27,187 bases of DNA from Gnetum montanum (GCA_015680685.1 MNCI01006908.1:153338-180524); one strand, 5' to 3'; positions 11,466-20,008 are shown, counted from the stretch's first letter. The notes: a model not told the origin generated them from the sequence alone. Program-made: numbers and translations.

Positions 11466-11606
11466 TGTTGGCATATTTGGCCATTTCATGGAACAACAAA
11501 AGTAAATATTGGAAAAAGGCAATGATAGAGAACATGAATAAAATATATTAATTCTACTACACTTCAATCTTTTGTGCATACAAGATAAAACAAATATTCA
11601 AACAGT
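11466..11606. other. AT-rich left end of the insert
   Basis: About 140 bp starting TGTTGGCATATTTGGCC, without coding potential. It is not repeated near the right end, as far as can be judged by eye. Confidence 0.5.
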
Positions 11607-11812
11607 ATGGAAGATCGCCTCCAGCACGTATTTCTAGATATTGCCCTTGAATTTCTGTCAAAATTAGAGCTCCTAAAAGTTCACGGTTGCTCAGCAATCA
11701 CAGTGCTGTCTGAGGAGACGGGCAACCTCAAATCACTGAAATCGCTGTAGTTGTCTGAATGCCCAAGGATGAAGAACCTGCCAAAGGACATGGCAAGGAA
11801 AGCACAAAATCT
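11607..11812 (+). pseudogene. NBS-LRR disease-resistance gene fragment
   Basis: The frame from ATG at 11607 gives a leucine-rich-repeat block: residues of the type LELLKVHGCSAIT, then GNLKSLKSL, a TAG at 11748-11750, then LSECPRMKNLPKDM in the same frame. This GC(S)...L..GNLKSL...L(S)(E)C...LP pattern is typical of LRRs of plant TIR-type NBS-LRR receptors. The first residues include VFLDIA, which resembles the RNBS-D motif of the NB-ARC domain, so two non-adjacent parts of such a gene may have been joined. The fragment is far too short to function. It runs in frame into the aminoacylase fragment. Confidence 0.65.
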
Positions 11813-12467
11813 GCCCTCTATTCTGCTGAATTTTCACATGGATGTTGTGACCGCGAAGGAAGAAAAGTGGATTCATCCGCCTTTCCAAGCAAACAGAGAC
11901 GAGCAAGGCAATATCTTCGTGCAAGGCTCTCAAGACATGAAGTGTGTGTCCACTCAGTACTTGGAAGCCGTTAGGAATCTCAAGAGCAAGGGTTTTATTC
12001 CAACTAGAACTTTGGATCTTTCATTTGTTCTGGACAAGGAGATCAGAGTCCATGACGGAGCTGAAAAGCTTGTGGAGTCCGAGGTTTTCAAGAAGCTTAA
12101 TGTTGGAATCGTGCTTAACGAAGGCTTGGCTTCGCCTGATGAGGGTTATAGGGTCTTTTATGGAGAAAGGTCACCGTGGTGGCTGACAATTAAGGTAGTT
12201 GGTGCTCCTGGGCATGGATCAAAACTATATGATAACAGTGCAATGGAAAACTTGGAAAACCTAATGAAGAGTCTAGAATGCATAAACCGATACCGTGCAT
12301 CCCAATTTGATCTTGTCAGAGCAGGATTGGCAGCTAAGGATGATGTTGTATATGTGAATATGATTTTTCTTAAAGGAGGAAACCCTACTCCTATGGGCTT
12401 TGTTATGAATCTTCAGCCTTCTGAGGCAAAGACACCTACAACTTGTTCAAGATCATTGGAAAGATGA
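11813..12467 (+). pseudogene. ACY1: Aminoacylase-1 (M20 peptidase family) fragment
   Basis: Homology begins at LPSILLNFHMDVV and ends at GFVMNLQPSEA, about 200 residues of the roughly 430 in the family. The enzyme is a zinc hydrolase that deacylates N-acyl amino acids. Counting from Met at 11751, the metal ligand His29 and Asp31 (H-x-D), Asp62 (GSQDMK) and Glu97 are present. The general-base Glu next to it is Lys96, which should abolish catalysis. GAPGHGSK near 170 is conserved. An insertion in MENLENLMKSLE looks like a micro-duplication of GAAAAC-type codons. After 12427 the frame leaves the family and stops. It carries no introns and lacks both family termini, so it is a captured, probably cDNA-derived piece. 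The opening NBS-LRR residues belong to the preceding fragment. Confidence 0.85.
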
Positions 12468-12840
12468 ATTTCAGAAATGGGGCATCAAGCTAGACTAGAA
12501 TTTTTGGTTTTTACATTTCTACCACGTTCTAGAATCCACATTAGCGTCACTGATGGAAGAGGCAGAAAAATGCAATGAAGCAGATGGAAGAAAATAATGG
12601 CGCCATCCCAGAAACCCGCTCTGATCCCCATATCACAAAAAGATGCCCAAACGGAATAGAGGCTCGATTGGAACGACTTGCTCATCCTCCTCGATTTGTG
12701 TGAGATAAAATGAAAGGAAAGGAAATGGGTATGCCTTTTTAGCTCCTTGCGTGTCTGCAATTTGCTCAACACCGATCTCACTTCCATCCATCGTTCTTTG
12801 CACGCGTTTCGTTTGTTTTCTCAGAGTGATGAGATACAAT
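12468..12840. other. Unassigned segment between aminoacylase and Dof fragments
   Basis: No recognised domain. It could be leader or promoter sequence brought along with the Dof fragment, or a further captured piece. It contains a short ATG-initiated frame at about 12596 that stops within about 20 codons. Confidence 0.4.
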
Positions 12841-13312
12841 TATAATTGGATGAGGCGGACCAGGACCAGGACGAGGACGAGGACAAGGACGACCATGACC
12901 AAGTTGTTGTTGTAGTGATGCCATGTCCGAAGAGACAGTGGCGTAGCAGGCAAGTACGATGCCGCGGACGCCGAGCGATAGCCCCAAAAACAAGCAGTGC
13001 TGGAATGATCCCTCCTTCAAGTTGTTCAGAAAAACCATTCCAATGAACAACAACAACAATTCTTCGTCTTGTGCTGCCGCTGCCGTCACCGAAGACGCCA
13101 ATGACGACAGCGGCAGCTCCGACCTCACCAACGGCAACGTCGATCCTATGCCCACTTCGGAAGTACCACCGAAGAAGCCGAGCAAAGTTTTGACATGCCC
13201 GCACTACGACAGCACCAACACCAAGTTCTGCTACTACAACAACTACAACATGAACCAGCTGCGCCACTTCTGCCGCAACTGGCCTCGCTACTTGGACCAG
13301 CCCACATTATTT
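12841..13312 (+). pseudogene. CDF-like: Cycling Dof factor (CDF) transcription-factor fragment
   Basis: The frame from ATG at 12959 carries [13 protein letters not shown] (13004-13042), the N-terminal motif of CDF proteins, then an Asn/Ser/Ala-rich linker, then the start of the Dof zinc finger: [24 protein letters not shown] and HFCRN (13174-13312). CDFs repress CONSTANS/FT-type photoperiod genes through AAAG sites. Of the four zinc-binding cysteines, the second is Tyr and the fourth is Trp. An extra T at 13292-13293 shifts the frame just where RYWT would continue, and homology ends soon after. Upstream 12850-12900 is a GAC/GAG-rich simple stretch. The open frame runs on to 13441 through unrelated sequence. 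Clearly non-functional as a Dof protein. Confidence 0.85.
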
Positions 13313-13514
13313 ACAGGCCATGTGGCCCTAATATTCTCTTTATTTAAAAACCATACAACATTTATTTTGGGTTTTGATATAAATTATTTAATTACTGATG
13401 TAAGTTTGACAGCCCTTGGTTGTGTACCAAGTAAGTATTAATATTGATTTAAAAATGGAATTTGTGCAACAATTGTTCAAAGTCCCATGTGAATTGAACA
13501 CTTGTTAATTAAAA
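13313..13514. other. AT-rich non-coding segment in the insert
   Basis: Follows the broken Dof finger; no domain or repeat recognised. Confidence 0.4.
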
Positions 13515-13725
13515 TGGTGGTTATAACCACCACCAAGGCCACTTGTCAACTAAACGGGACACTTGTCATCTGCAACCTTTTTATCTCCATGGTAAACACT
13601 TGGCAACTGAATGAAGACACTTGGCAACTAAATGAAAACACTTGGCAACTAAATGAAGACACTTGGCAACTACATGAGACACTTGTCAACTGCAGCTTTT
13701 TTGTCTCTATGGTGGTTAAACCACC
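13515..13725. repeat. Palindrome-bracketed 21-bp minisatellite
   Basis: The left edge is a perfect 18-bp palindrome, TGGTGGTTATAACCACCA (13515-13532). The right edge has the related GGTGGTT-A-AACCACC (about 13711-13725). Between them, at about 13600-13680, lie four near-identical 21-bp units of the type ACACTTGGCAACTAAATGA. They are flanked by two copies of an ACTTGTCA(T/A)CTGCA...TATCTCCATGG/TGTCTCTATGG block (about 13561-13592 and 13681-13713). The units are in frame and make an artefactual WQLNEDT peptide repeat. The organisation resembles an LTR U3. Confidence 0.75.
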
Positions 13726-14160
13726 CAAGATATTTTGTAACTTACCTACCTACCTTTGAACCCTTTGGGCTCTCACTTGGAGTCAAGGAGGAAGGGACAT
13801 AATGGGGTCTCATACATTACACTTTTGAGAAGACATTGGGATCACACTTGGGCTCTCACTTGGAGACACACTTGGGGCCTTGAGAAGAGCATTGTAGAGA
13901 AGAAATTGTGAACGATTGCTTGTAAGATGGCTTGCTAAAGAAAGGATTTCAGCGTTTTTGTCATAGTCATGTGAGTTATGTTTTATTTTTATTTTGTTAA
14001 ATTGTCTAGCTAGTGGTTTAGATAGTATCATCCCTGGCAAGTAATTTTGGGATTTTTAGATTGCTCTTATCGTTCTTGTTGCCCGATAGAAATTTTTGTT
14101 AAAATTTTGCCATAGAAGCGCTTGTGTTTGAAAGCCTTAAGAGCATTTTAGTAGTAAATT
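13726..14160. other. Non-coding segment with duplicated GGGCTCTCACTTGGAG motif
   Basis: TTGGGCTCTCACTTGGAG occurs at about 13765-13782 and again at 13848-13865. The rest is T-rich, with no coding potential seen. Confidence 0.5.
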
Positions 14161-14342
14161 NNNNNNNNNNNNNNNNNNNNNNNNNNNNNNNNNNNNNNNN
14201 NNNNNNNNNNNNNNNNNNNNNNNNNNNNNNNNNNNNNNNNNNNNNNNNNNNNNNNNNNNNNNNNNNNNNNNNNNNNNNNNNNNNNNNNNNNNNNNNNNNN
14301 NNNNNNNNNNNNNNNNNNNNNNNNNNNNNNNNNNNNNNNNNN
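14161..14342. other. Assembly gap (182 N)
   Basis: Undetermined bases inside the insert. Whatever joins the minisatellite part to the right end is unknown; a second LTR junction could be hidden or mis-sized here. Confidence 0.99.
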
Positions 14343-14798
14343 ATTTGAGGTCTACACAAATCTGCTTTCTTTTCTATTTATTTCCATCAAATCTTGCTCT
14401 ATTTCTAATTTTCTTGTGGAACTATCTCTTTCTTTGGGGAAAATTAGAAGTAGATTCGTGGAGTTGTGCTCAAATTTTTTTGCAAAATTTTATTTTTTAC
14501 AAGTAGGTATTATAAGAACCACATAGACTAGCCAATTGAACAAAATAGGAACTCTCAACAACTCACAGTACTTGGCAAAGTTGGCTGAATCTCTTTAAGA
14601 TAAGTCATCTATAGTTTACACATAACGCAATCGTTTCATTTTTCACAACCGCACGCCGCAACAGCACACACACATACTCACATTAACTACTGACTTTATT
14701 TGGAGGTATCTAGGCCTTGGTGTTGCCAGAGACCAGCAGGCACCTATATCCTGTTCGAGGACACTCGTTGGTGGTCGCATCCCAAACGGTCGCCAACA
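14343..14798. other. Right end of the insert
   Basis: Non-coding, ending CGGTCGCCAACA. It includes a CACACACA-type stretch near 14665-14680. No obvious copy of the left end, so no LTR pair can be shown. Confidence 0.5.
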
Positions 14799-14803
14799 GG
14801 TAG
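14799..14803. repeat. Target-site duplication, right copy (GGTAG)
   Basis: Matches 11461-11465. Immediately beyond, the protease of copy B resumes (plus strand GTTCTAGGCTTTGTACATG, parallel to GTTCCAGGCCTTGTACAT in copy A). Confidence 0.85.
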
Positions 14804-14989
14804 GTTCTAGGCTTTGTACATGTCATGGGAGATGAGATTAACACCAAAACTAGAATCAAGAAGAGCCTCACATGGCTCATGTCTAGCAATCTATAAGTAA
14901 ATAAGAGAACTTCTTGGGTTAGATCTCTTCATGAGAAGGTTGCCAACCTTAATCTAATTGGTGATAGCATGAGTTAACATCATAGTGCG
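14804..14989 (-). pseudogene. Protease active-site part, copy B
   Basis: The minus strand reads a LLDS-F-G-VNLIS-like block, the retroviral aspartic-protease active site, followed by YKAWNLP just before the insertion point. The glycine of the D-S-G triplet appears altered. The remainder of the domain lies beyond the insert at 11465 and below. Confidence 0.7.
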
Positions 14990-17407
14990 GATCTGAGGTG
15001 ATGTTCAGTTTGAAGGGCCCTTGAATATGTTTCATGTGGAGGATGAGGGTGCTGGAGATTCAGGGTGATTAGCTGTAGTAGGTTTTGAGGGTTTTATAGG
15101 ACTATTGGATTGGAAAAATGCCTGTTTCTTGGACTAATTATCTGAACCACTTAGCTGGAAGGTTGATTGTAAATGTACAACCCTCGTAGCATTGCGTTCC
15201 TATGGCTATGAGGGAATTTCATCTTACATAGATGGAGTAAGAGGTAACTAAGTTGAGGATGGAGGGATGTGTGTAGATAGATGTGAAGGATGGTATGGAT
15301 GTGGGGGTTCTCCTTGAGTAGATGGTGAATGAGTTCAATGATACTCTAGAGGATAATACTGATGTTGAAATGAGGTGTGACTGGTAGAGCCACATGGAGA
15401 AATAGATTTCTAAACATAGTACCCATATAGATCTAGTTTCCTATAAGGATATTATTGTCTTGATGATGGCATCCCCCACACTTGTGGTTACTACCACTAC
15501 TAGTATTGCTCATATGATTGTGGTAGAGCTCCACTTAGATAGTAAGCTTGTTGTTGCTAGTGGACCTGTCTTGGATTGCCTTGAGGAGAAGGCAATCGTC
15601 TGGGTGCTTGCCTCCATGCTAGTTAAGTCTTTAATGTGTACACCCCAAACTCTTGTAAGTGTGACACCATAGGACAACATCCCTTAGGATGAACAAATTA
15701 AAAAATGTCACACATAACATCATCATCGAAGTCTATCTATGCAACTTCTTCTACTACAACAGCTTTGTCTTTACCTCTTTGGTAGGCACGTTTAGCTTCT
15801 TTTTACCTCTTGTGATTGCAACTACTATTCTATCCTTCGGATTTTTCAGAAATATTCATAGAAATTTAGAGTTTTTCATCCAAAGAGTTGTATAGTTTAT
15901 CAACCTTTGCCAAAATATCAAAAATAGATTTGTATATGGGCAAGGTTTTCCTACTCACCATCTCATCAAGTGGTGACTCCTCCTCATCATAGAATCAGAA
16001 TTTCCTTTTCTTGATGGAAGGATCCCTATTATATTCTTCTAACTTTCCCTCTTTCACAACTTGTCCTCTTCTTTTGCAACTTGCTCTATCAACCTTTGGA
16101 TCTGATGAGCTCTTAGTTTGGATAGTCTCCCTTGGGCGTAAACCCCACAAGTTCTTCTAGTTTCTTCTCTGAGCCCATCTATGATGTGGCGGAGTTGTTT
16201 CCTCTAAGAATATCCATGGCCAAGGCATTAGTGTAAGAGAGAGTAATATCTACCTATGGAAGCATCCAAGTGTTCATGTGTTTCCTATTTCCAGCCTTAG
16301 ATTTTCCTTCTCAGATTAGACACTCTGGAGTACATGTGGTATTTATTATTAAATAGTTCTAGCATGGTACTCCATTTGCAAATGAATTCTAGTTGCAAGG
16401 ATCAATACCAACTTTCTACCTCTTTGATGAGTGTCCTAGGAAGTAGCTTTAATTTCTACCAATCATTTTCTATGTTTTGTAAGGCACAGGCATCATCCCC
16501 CCTCAAATCTTGGGATATTGTTCATGTCTAGGTGCTTGATCCAACTATCTCTCACATGCCTAGTTGAAATTTTTATAACCTTTGCAATATTTAACATACT
16601 TTGGCTTGCCAATAAAGGCTCATTATCATCATTATTTCATTATCACTGATGATTTCCTTTGTTACCCCTTTGTTCATCATGGGCCCGGTGATCAGTATTG
16701 TTATCCTGTTGTTCACCTCCATCATGATTGTTCTTCCTATGACATTTTTCAGAATCAGAAGAAGAGGAAGAAGAAGATTCAGATGAAGAGGACAAAGAGG
16801 GAGGAGGACTACCACTACCATGGTATCTATCGACTCCCCTTTGGTTGTCATGACCATGTTTGTTAGGTTTCTTATCATCTTAATGCTTGTCTAAGCCCTT
16901 GCCTTGACTACCATCTTTACCTAGACCTACATTGTTGATAGTGGACCGCAGATTCAAGGCCACACCCTCATCACTAGTAATGAGGGATGGAGAATTTTCA
17001 TGTTGAGAGCCCCCAAAGGAAGGGTCCTCATTATCGTCTTCGTTAAGCAAGAACAAGAGATTGGTGAACCATTTTTCCTTCACAAATTCATGTTGCTTCT
17101 CCTGGTGTTAATCTCTCCAGCAGTGTGCTTTAGTGGGATGCTAGTCCTGGTAGTTGTAATCATGCATAATGTACTCCTCTTGAAGATCATGGATGCCTAA
17201 CTTCTTAAGAGTTTGAACCAACATCATAGGCACAGATCAGTTGAAAGGCATTACAATGCTGTCTTCTATATCATGCCATTGTAGTTGTTCATCCTAATGC
17301 AGGATGAAGGTGAAGTCATGCACATATTCATCTGGATGAGTATACATCACCTTGCATTCTTGAGAGACCAGTGGTTTAGCATCGTCATGCTTGTGAGAAG
17401 AAGACAT
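14990..17407 (-). pseudogene. gag region, copy B (degenerate)
   Basis: Starts at an ATG at 17407 (MSSSHK, like MASSHK in copy C). The N-terminal YTHPDEYVHDFTFILH block is readable at about 17295-17350. The Ser-rich region (HGSGSPPPSLSSSSES type) lies near 16770-16825 and corresponds to the RS/His-rich part of copies A and C. The gag core with the GGYNA-type segment is near 16450-16550, followed by the lysine/acidic block near 15850-16000 and the P/Q-rich tail. There are many stops and no long frame. Confidence 0.65.
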
Positions 17408-17541
17408 TTTGCAAAACAAATAAAATATTAGTGTGCTTATGTAATTATATTATGTGTGAGAATGATATTGACCTTAGGGTTTGTTCAATGATGTTAATGA
17501 TGTTCACTAATCCTAAATAACACATGTTTTAGTAGAAAGAG

Positions 17542-17559
17542 TCCCAAGCAACAATGCCA
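17542..17559 (-). other. Primer binding site, copy B (decayed)
   Basis: The minus strand reads TGGCATTGTTGCTTGGGA, a transition-rich derivative of the tRNA-Asp complement, one base from the LTR end. Confidence 0.7.
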
Positions 17560-18310
17560 ATGATGAGTGGAGAAGTATCCCTATGCTCAACCATATGAAT
17601 CACAAAGTGTTCATGCATGATTTGGTCGAATTCCACGGACTCTACATTTTCTAGCATGCTAGTTCTCTAGGAAGTGAACTTTATGTTGAGAACATTCATT
17701 GTCTTCCCAACTACACTTGTGAATCTCAAGGACATGGTTTAAGTGTAATTGAGGCACATGATTTTTATCATTGTATATTTTATGGTTTTGGTGCCTAAAA
17801 TAAATAAGATAAAGAATAGAGTAATTTAATATCTACTTTAATATAATTGGCTAACTATTGTTTAAATAGTTCTAACATAAGTATTTGGCCCCACTTGTCG
17901 TACGCATCCTAAACACATATAACATTGCTAGGTTGCCAAGTGTTAAATGTTGCTGGGATTACCAAATATCATATGCATGCTCAAAGCAGTCATACTTATG
18001 TGTTTACTTAATCGCTATTTAGCTTATCTCGCTTCATTACTTAATTAGCTTAATTACTAAACTGAAAACATTAGATACATAAACAAAATATTTAAGCTAT
18101 CTAGAATGCCGCAAGGTTTATCAAGAAGCTCGTCATTCTTGTCTCACATACTGCCATGCTCAAGTACAACAATGCTTGAATAAAGATCCATACACTCAGT
18201 GACTCCTATTGTAGGCACTCAAGAAAATATTCTAACTTTCAAATGTAAAAACTACAAGAGCTTCACTACAAATACAACAAGATGATGCCTAAACACGGCA
18301 GGTTGGTAGT

Positions 18311-18318
18311 TATTTATA
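18311..18318 (-). promoter_or_regulatory. TATA box of LTR B
   Basis: The minus strand reads CCTATAAATAAC, at the position equivalent to the TATA box of LTR A. Confidence 0.6.
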
Positions 18319-18351
18319 GGCAAGAACAGACCCTGCATTGATAGGGCTTAG

Positions 18352-18397
18352 TCGACGAGGCCTAGCTAATAAGACCTAGTCAACAAGGCCTCGTCGA
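18352..18397. repeat. 12-bp inverted repeat in U3 of LTR B
   Basis: TCGACGAGGCCT (18352-18363) and AGGCCTCGTCGA (18386-18397) are perfect reverse complements separated by 22 bp, about 35 bp upstream of the TATA box on the element's strand. Confidence 0.9.
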
Positions 18398-18420
18398 TGT
18401 AGCCAATTCGTGACTCATCA

Positions 18421-19455
18421 ATCACCATTGAGGAATGTTGTTTTCACATGCATTTGTTCAAGTTCAAAATCATAAATAACTATGATAGCCAACAATGATT
18501 TTGTGGATGTTAATTTTACTACTGGAGAGAAGATTTCATCATAATCAATCCCCTTTTTTGGAAAAATCCTTTAGCTACGAGTCATGATTTGTATTGATTC
18601 CCAGATTTTATTATGTACATCCATTTATTTCCAGTGGGTTTTCTCTTTGATGGAAGCTCAGTTAATTCCCAAGTTTTATTTTTATGAATTAATAACAATT
18701 CAGCATTCATTTTCTATTTCCACTTTGCATTTTGTATAGATGAACATGCCTCATCATATGTTGATGGTTCATTATTTTCAGTAAAAAGGACATATTCTTC
18801 TAGATGTGAGGGTAATTTTCTTATACATGTTGAATGTATTAATAGCTCATCTTCACTGAAAATATTTTCTCCCTCTTCATGTTGTTCCTCATTTACCATG
18901 CTATCACCATATACTGTTCACTAGGGGCAATATCCTCAGCTGAGGGAGGATGACCCTTAGAAATTTCATTATTAATTTCAACAAACACATACATAGGAGT
19001 TACATCATTTGAAGGGGTTTTAGTATTAGAAGATTCCTCCTTCATAGATCCACATTTTTCTCTAAAGATAACATCTTGACTATAAATAATCCTTTTACTT
19101 TGTGGGTTATACAACTTATAAGCTTTAGCATCATGTCCATAGCTAGGAAAAATACATTTGATAGACTTAGAGTCTAATTTGGACCTATCAGATTTTGGAA
19201 CATGTACATAGGCTTTACAACCAAAGTCTTCAAGTAGTTTAAATTAATGGACCTACCACTCTAAACTTCCTCTAGAATTTTTTCGCCAAGTGCTAATGAA
19301 AAAGATCTATTGATAAGATAACATGTAGTCGTCACTGCTTCATCCCAGAAACACTTGTCAAGATTAGATTCACTAAGCATACATTTGACATGTTTTATCA
19401 ATGTTCAATTAAAGCACTCTACCACTCCATTTTGTTCAAGAGTCCTTGGAATAGT
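18421..19455 (-). pseudogene. Ty1/copia integrase-RT remnant
   Basis: On the minus strand, from 19455 downwards: the end of the integrase core with PRTLEQNGVVE (catalytic Glu block), the LINRS and KxYKLYNPQSKRIIYS blocks typical of the integrase C-terminus (the latter in the open piece 18893-19114), an acidic linker (18714-18899), then the RT N-terminus with NKTWEL, a LVAKGF-like block and VKTTFLNGD. It stops exactly at the outer end of LTR B. Stops and a frameshift are present. It is an internal fragment of a Ty1/copia element, probably the older target of copy B and cut on the other side by the truncated LTR of copy C. Confidence 0.85.
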
Positions 19456-20007
19456 CACGGCTAGCCAAGGAATCGGCTTCTCATCGTAATTAGATTCTCT
19501 CACCCTTATCTCCTAGAACATGGGACAAGTACGACTTGATTACGAGCATCCACGGATGTGTACTGCTAGTCAAGGAATCGGCTGCTTGTTACACTTAGGC
19601 TAGTTAGGTGCCTCAGTATGACCGCTTGGAGCACATGCATTATGTGTGGTAATCCCAGTAACGATTAGTGTTTGGTAGCCACAGTTGCACAGTTCAGGGT
19701 GTGTACGGCAAGTGGGAACGGATGCTAACGCTAGGACTTAGTGTTGTAGTTAGAGTTAGTTTTAGTCTCTCAACCCTTCACCCCTTAGCATAGGAGATAA
19801 ACCTAAAAAAGACCAAAAAAAATCATATACCTCGAACTTACTTAACCATACACCATGACAACAACAAGTAAGTCTGAGAAGACAACGATTAATTAACCCC
19901 AAGTGTTCCTTGCAGCATTTAGGCATTTAGTCTGTGGAGTTCGACCGGATCGTGCGTGCTACGCTTGTTTCATATGGTTGAGTGTAGGAGTACCTCGCCA
20001 CTCATCA
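19456..20007 (+). repeat. Truncated 5' LTR of copy C
   Basis: The end is fixed by CCACTCATCA next to the PBS. From about 19612 it matches LTRs A and B (AACGATTAGTGTTT block; CATATGGTTGAG near the end). The expected TGATGAG start and the TATA box are missing. The left part has no counterpart in A or B and holds a direct repeat, GCTAG(C/T)CAAGGAATCGGCT, at 19460-19478 and 19565-19583. The exact junction with the copia remnant is uncertain by some tens of bases. Confidence 0.7.
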
Positions 20008-20008
20008 T

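Larger units (their letters stand above)
11466..14798. mobile_element. Gene-fragment-carrying LTR-type insertion in copy B
   Basis: Ends are TGTTGGC...GCCAACA, flanked by GGTAG duplications. Length is 3,333 bp including a 182-base gap. Start TG, end CA, a short inverted terminus and a 5-bp duplication are LTR-retrotransposon hallmarks, and a TGTTGG start is common in Ty1/copia LTRs. No gag, pol, PBS (no tRNA-Met or tRNA-Asp complement seen) or second LTR copy is visible. Inside, in plus orientation, are fragments of an NBS-LRR gene, aminoacylase-1 and a cycling Dof factor, then repeat-rich non-coding DNA. Alternatives are a solo LTR carrying captured exons, or a non-autonomous element with very short or diverged LTRs. 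A Helitron is unlikely because of the target duplication. Confidence 0.75.
8642..18420 (-). mobile_element. Ty3/gypsy (Athila-like) retrotransposon copy B, split by an insert and truncated
   Basis: On the minus strand: 5' LTR (17561-18420), PBS, gag, first part of protease, the foreign insert 11466-14798, the rest of protease, RT, RNase H, and integrase up to 8642, where homology to copy C stops near the DDE core. No 3' LTR of this copy is in the window. Its outer LTR end touches a Ty1/copia remnant exactly at 18420/18421. Decay by stops and small indels is heavier than in copy C. Confidence 0.85.
17561..18420 (-). repeat. 5' LTR of copy B
   Basis: 860 bp. On its own strand it starts TGATGAGTCACG (complement of 18409-18420) and ends CTCCACTCATCA (complement of 17561-17572), giving a TGATGAGT/ACTCATCA inverted terminus. 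U3 is only about 100 bp, followed by the TATA box and a long R-U5 similar to LTR A and to the second half of LTR C. Confidence 0.85.

Noticed and set aside
12778-13267. Minus-strand open frames of 135 and 148 codons over the Dof fragment
   Set aside because: The plus strand has the clear CDF motif and Dof finger; the antisense frames are a by-product of GC-rich codons.
13502-13759. Frame with a WQLNEDT heptapeptide repeat
   Set aside because: It is the in-frame 21-bp minisatellite; no conserved flanking protein sequence and no recognisable start context.
11466-14798. Helitron as carrier of the gene fragments
   Set aside because: Helitrons insert between A and T without target duplication; here there is a 5-bp duplication and TG...CA ends.
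16591-16878. Minus-strand 95-codon hydrophobic frame
   Set aside because: It is a shifted frame of the Ser-rich gag region of copy B; the gag frame itself matches copies A and C.
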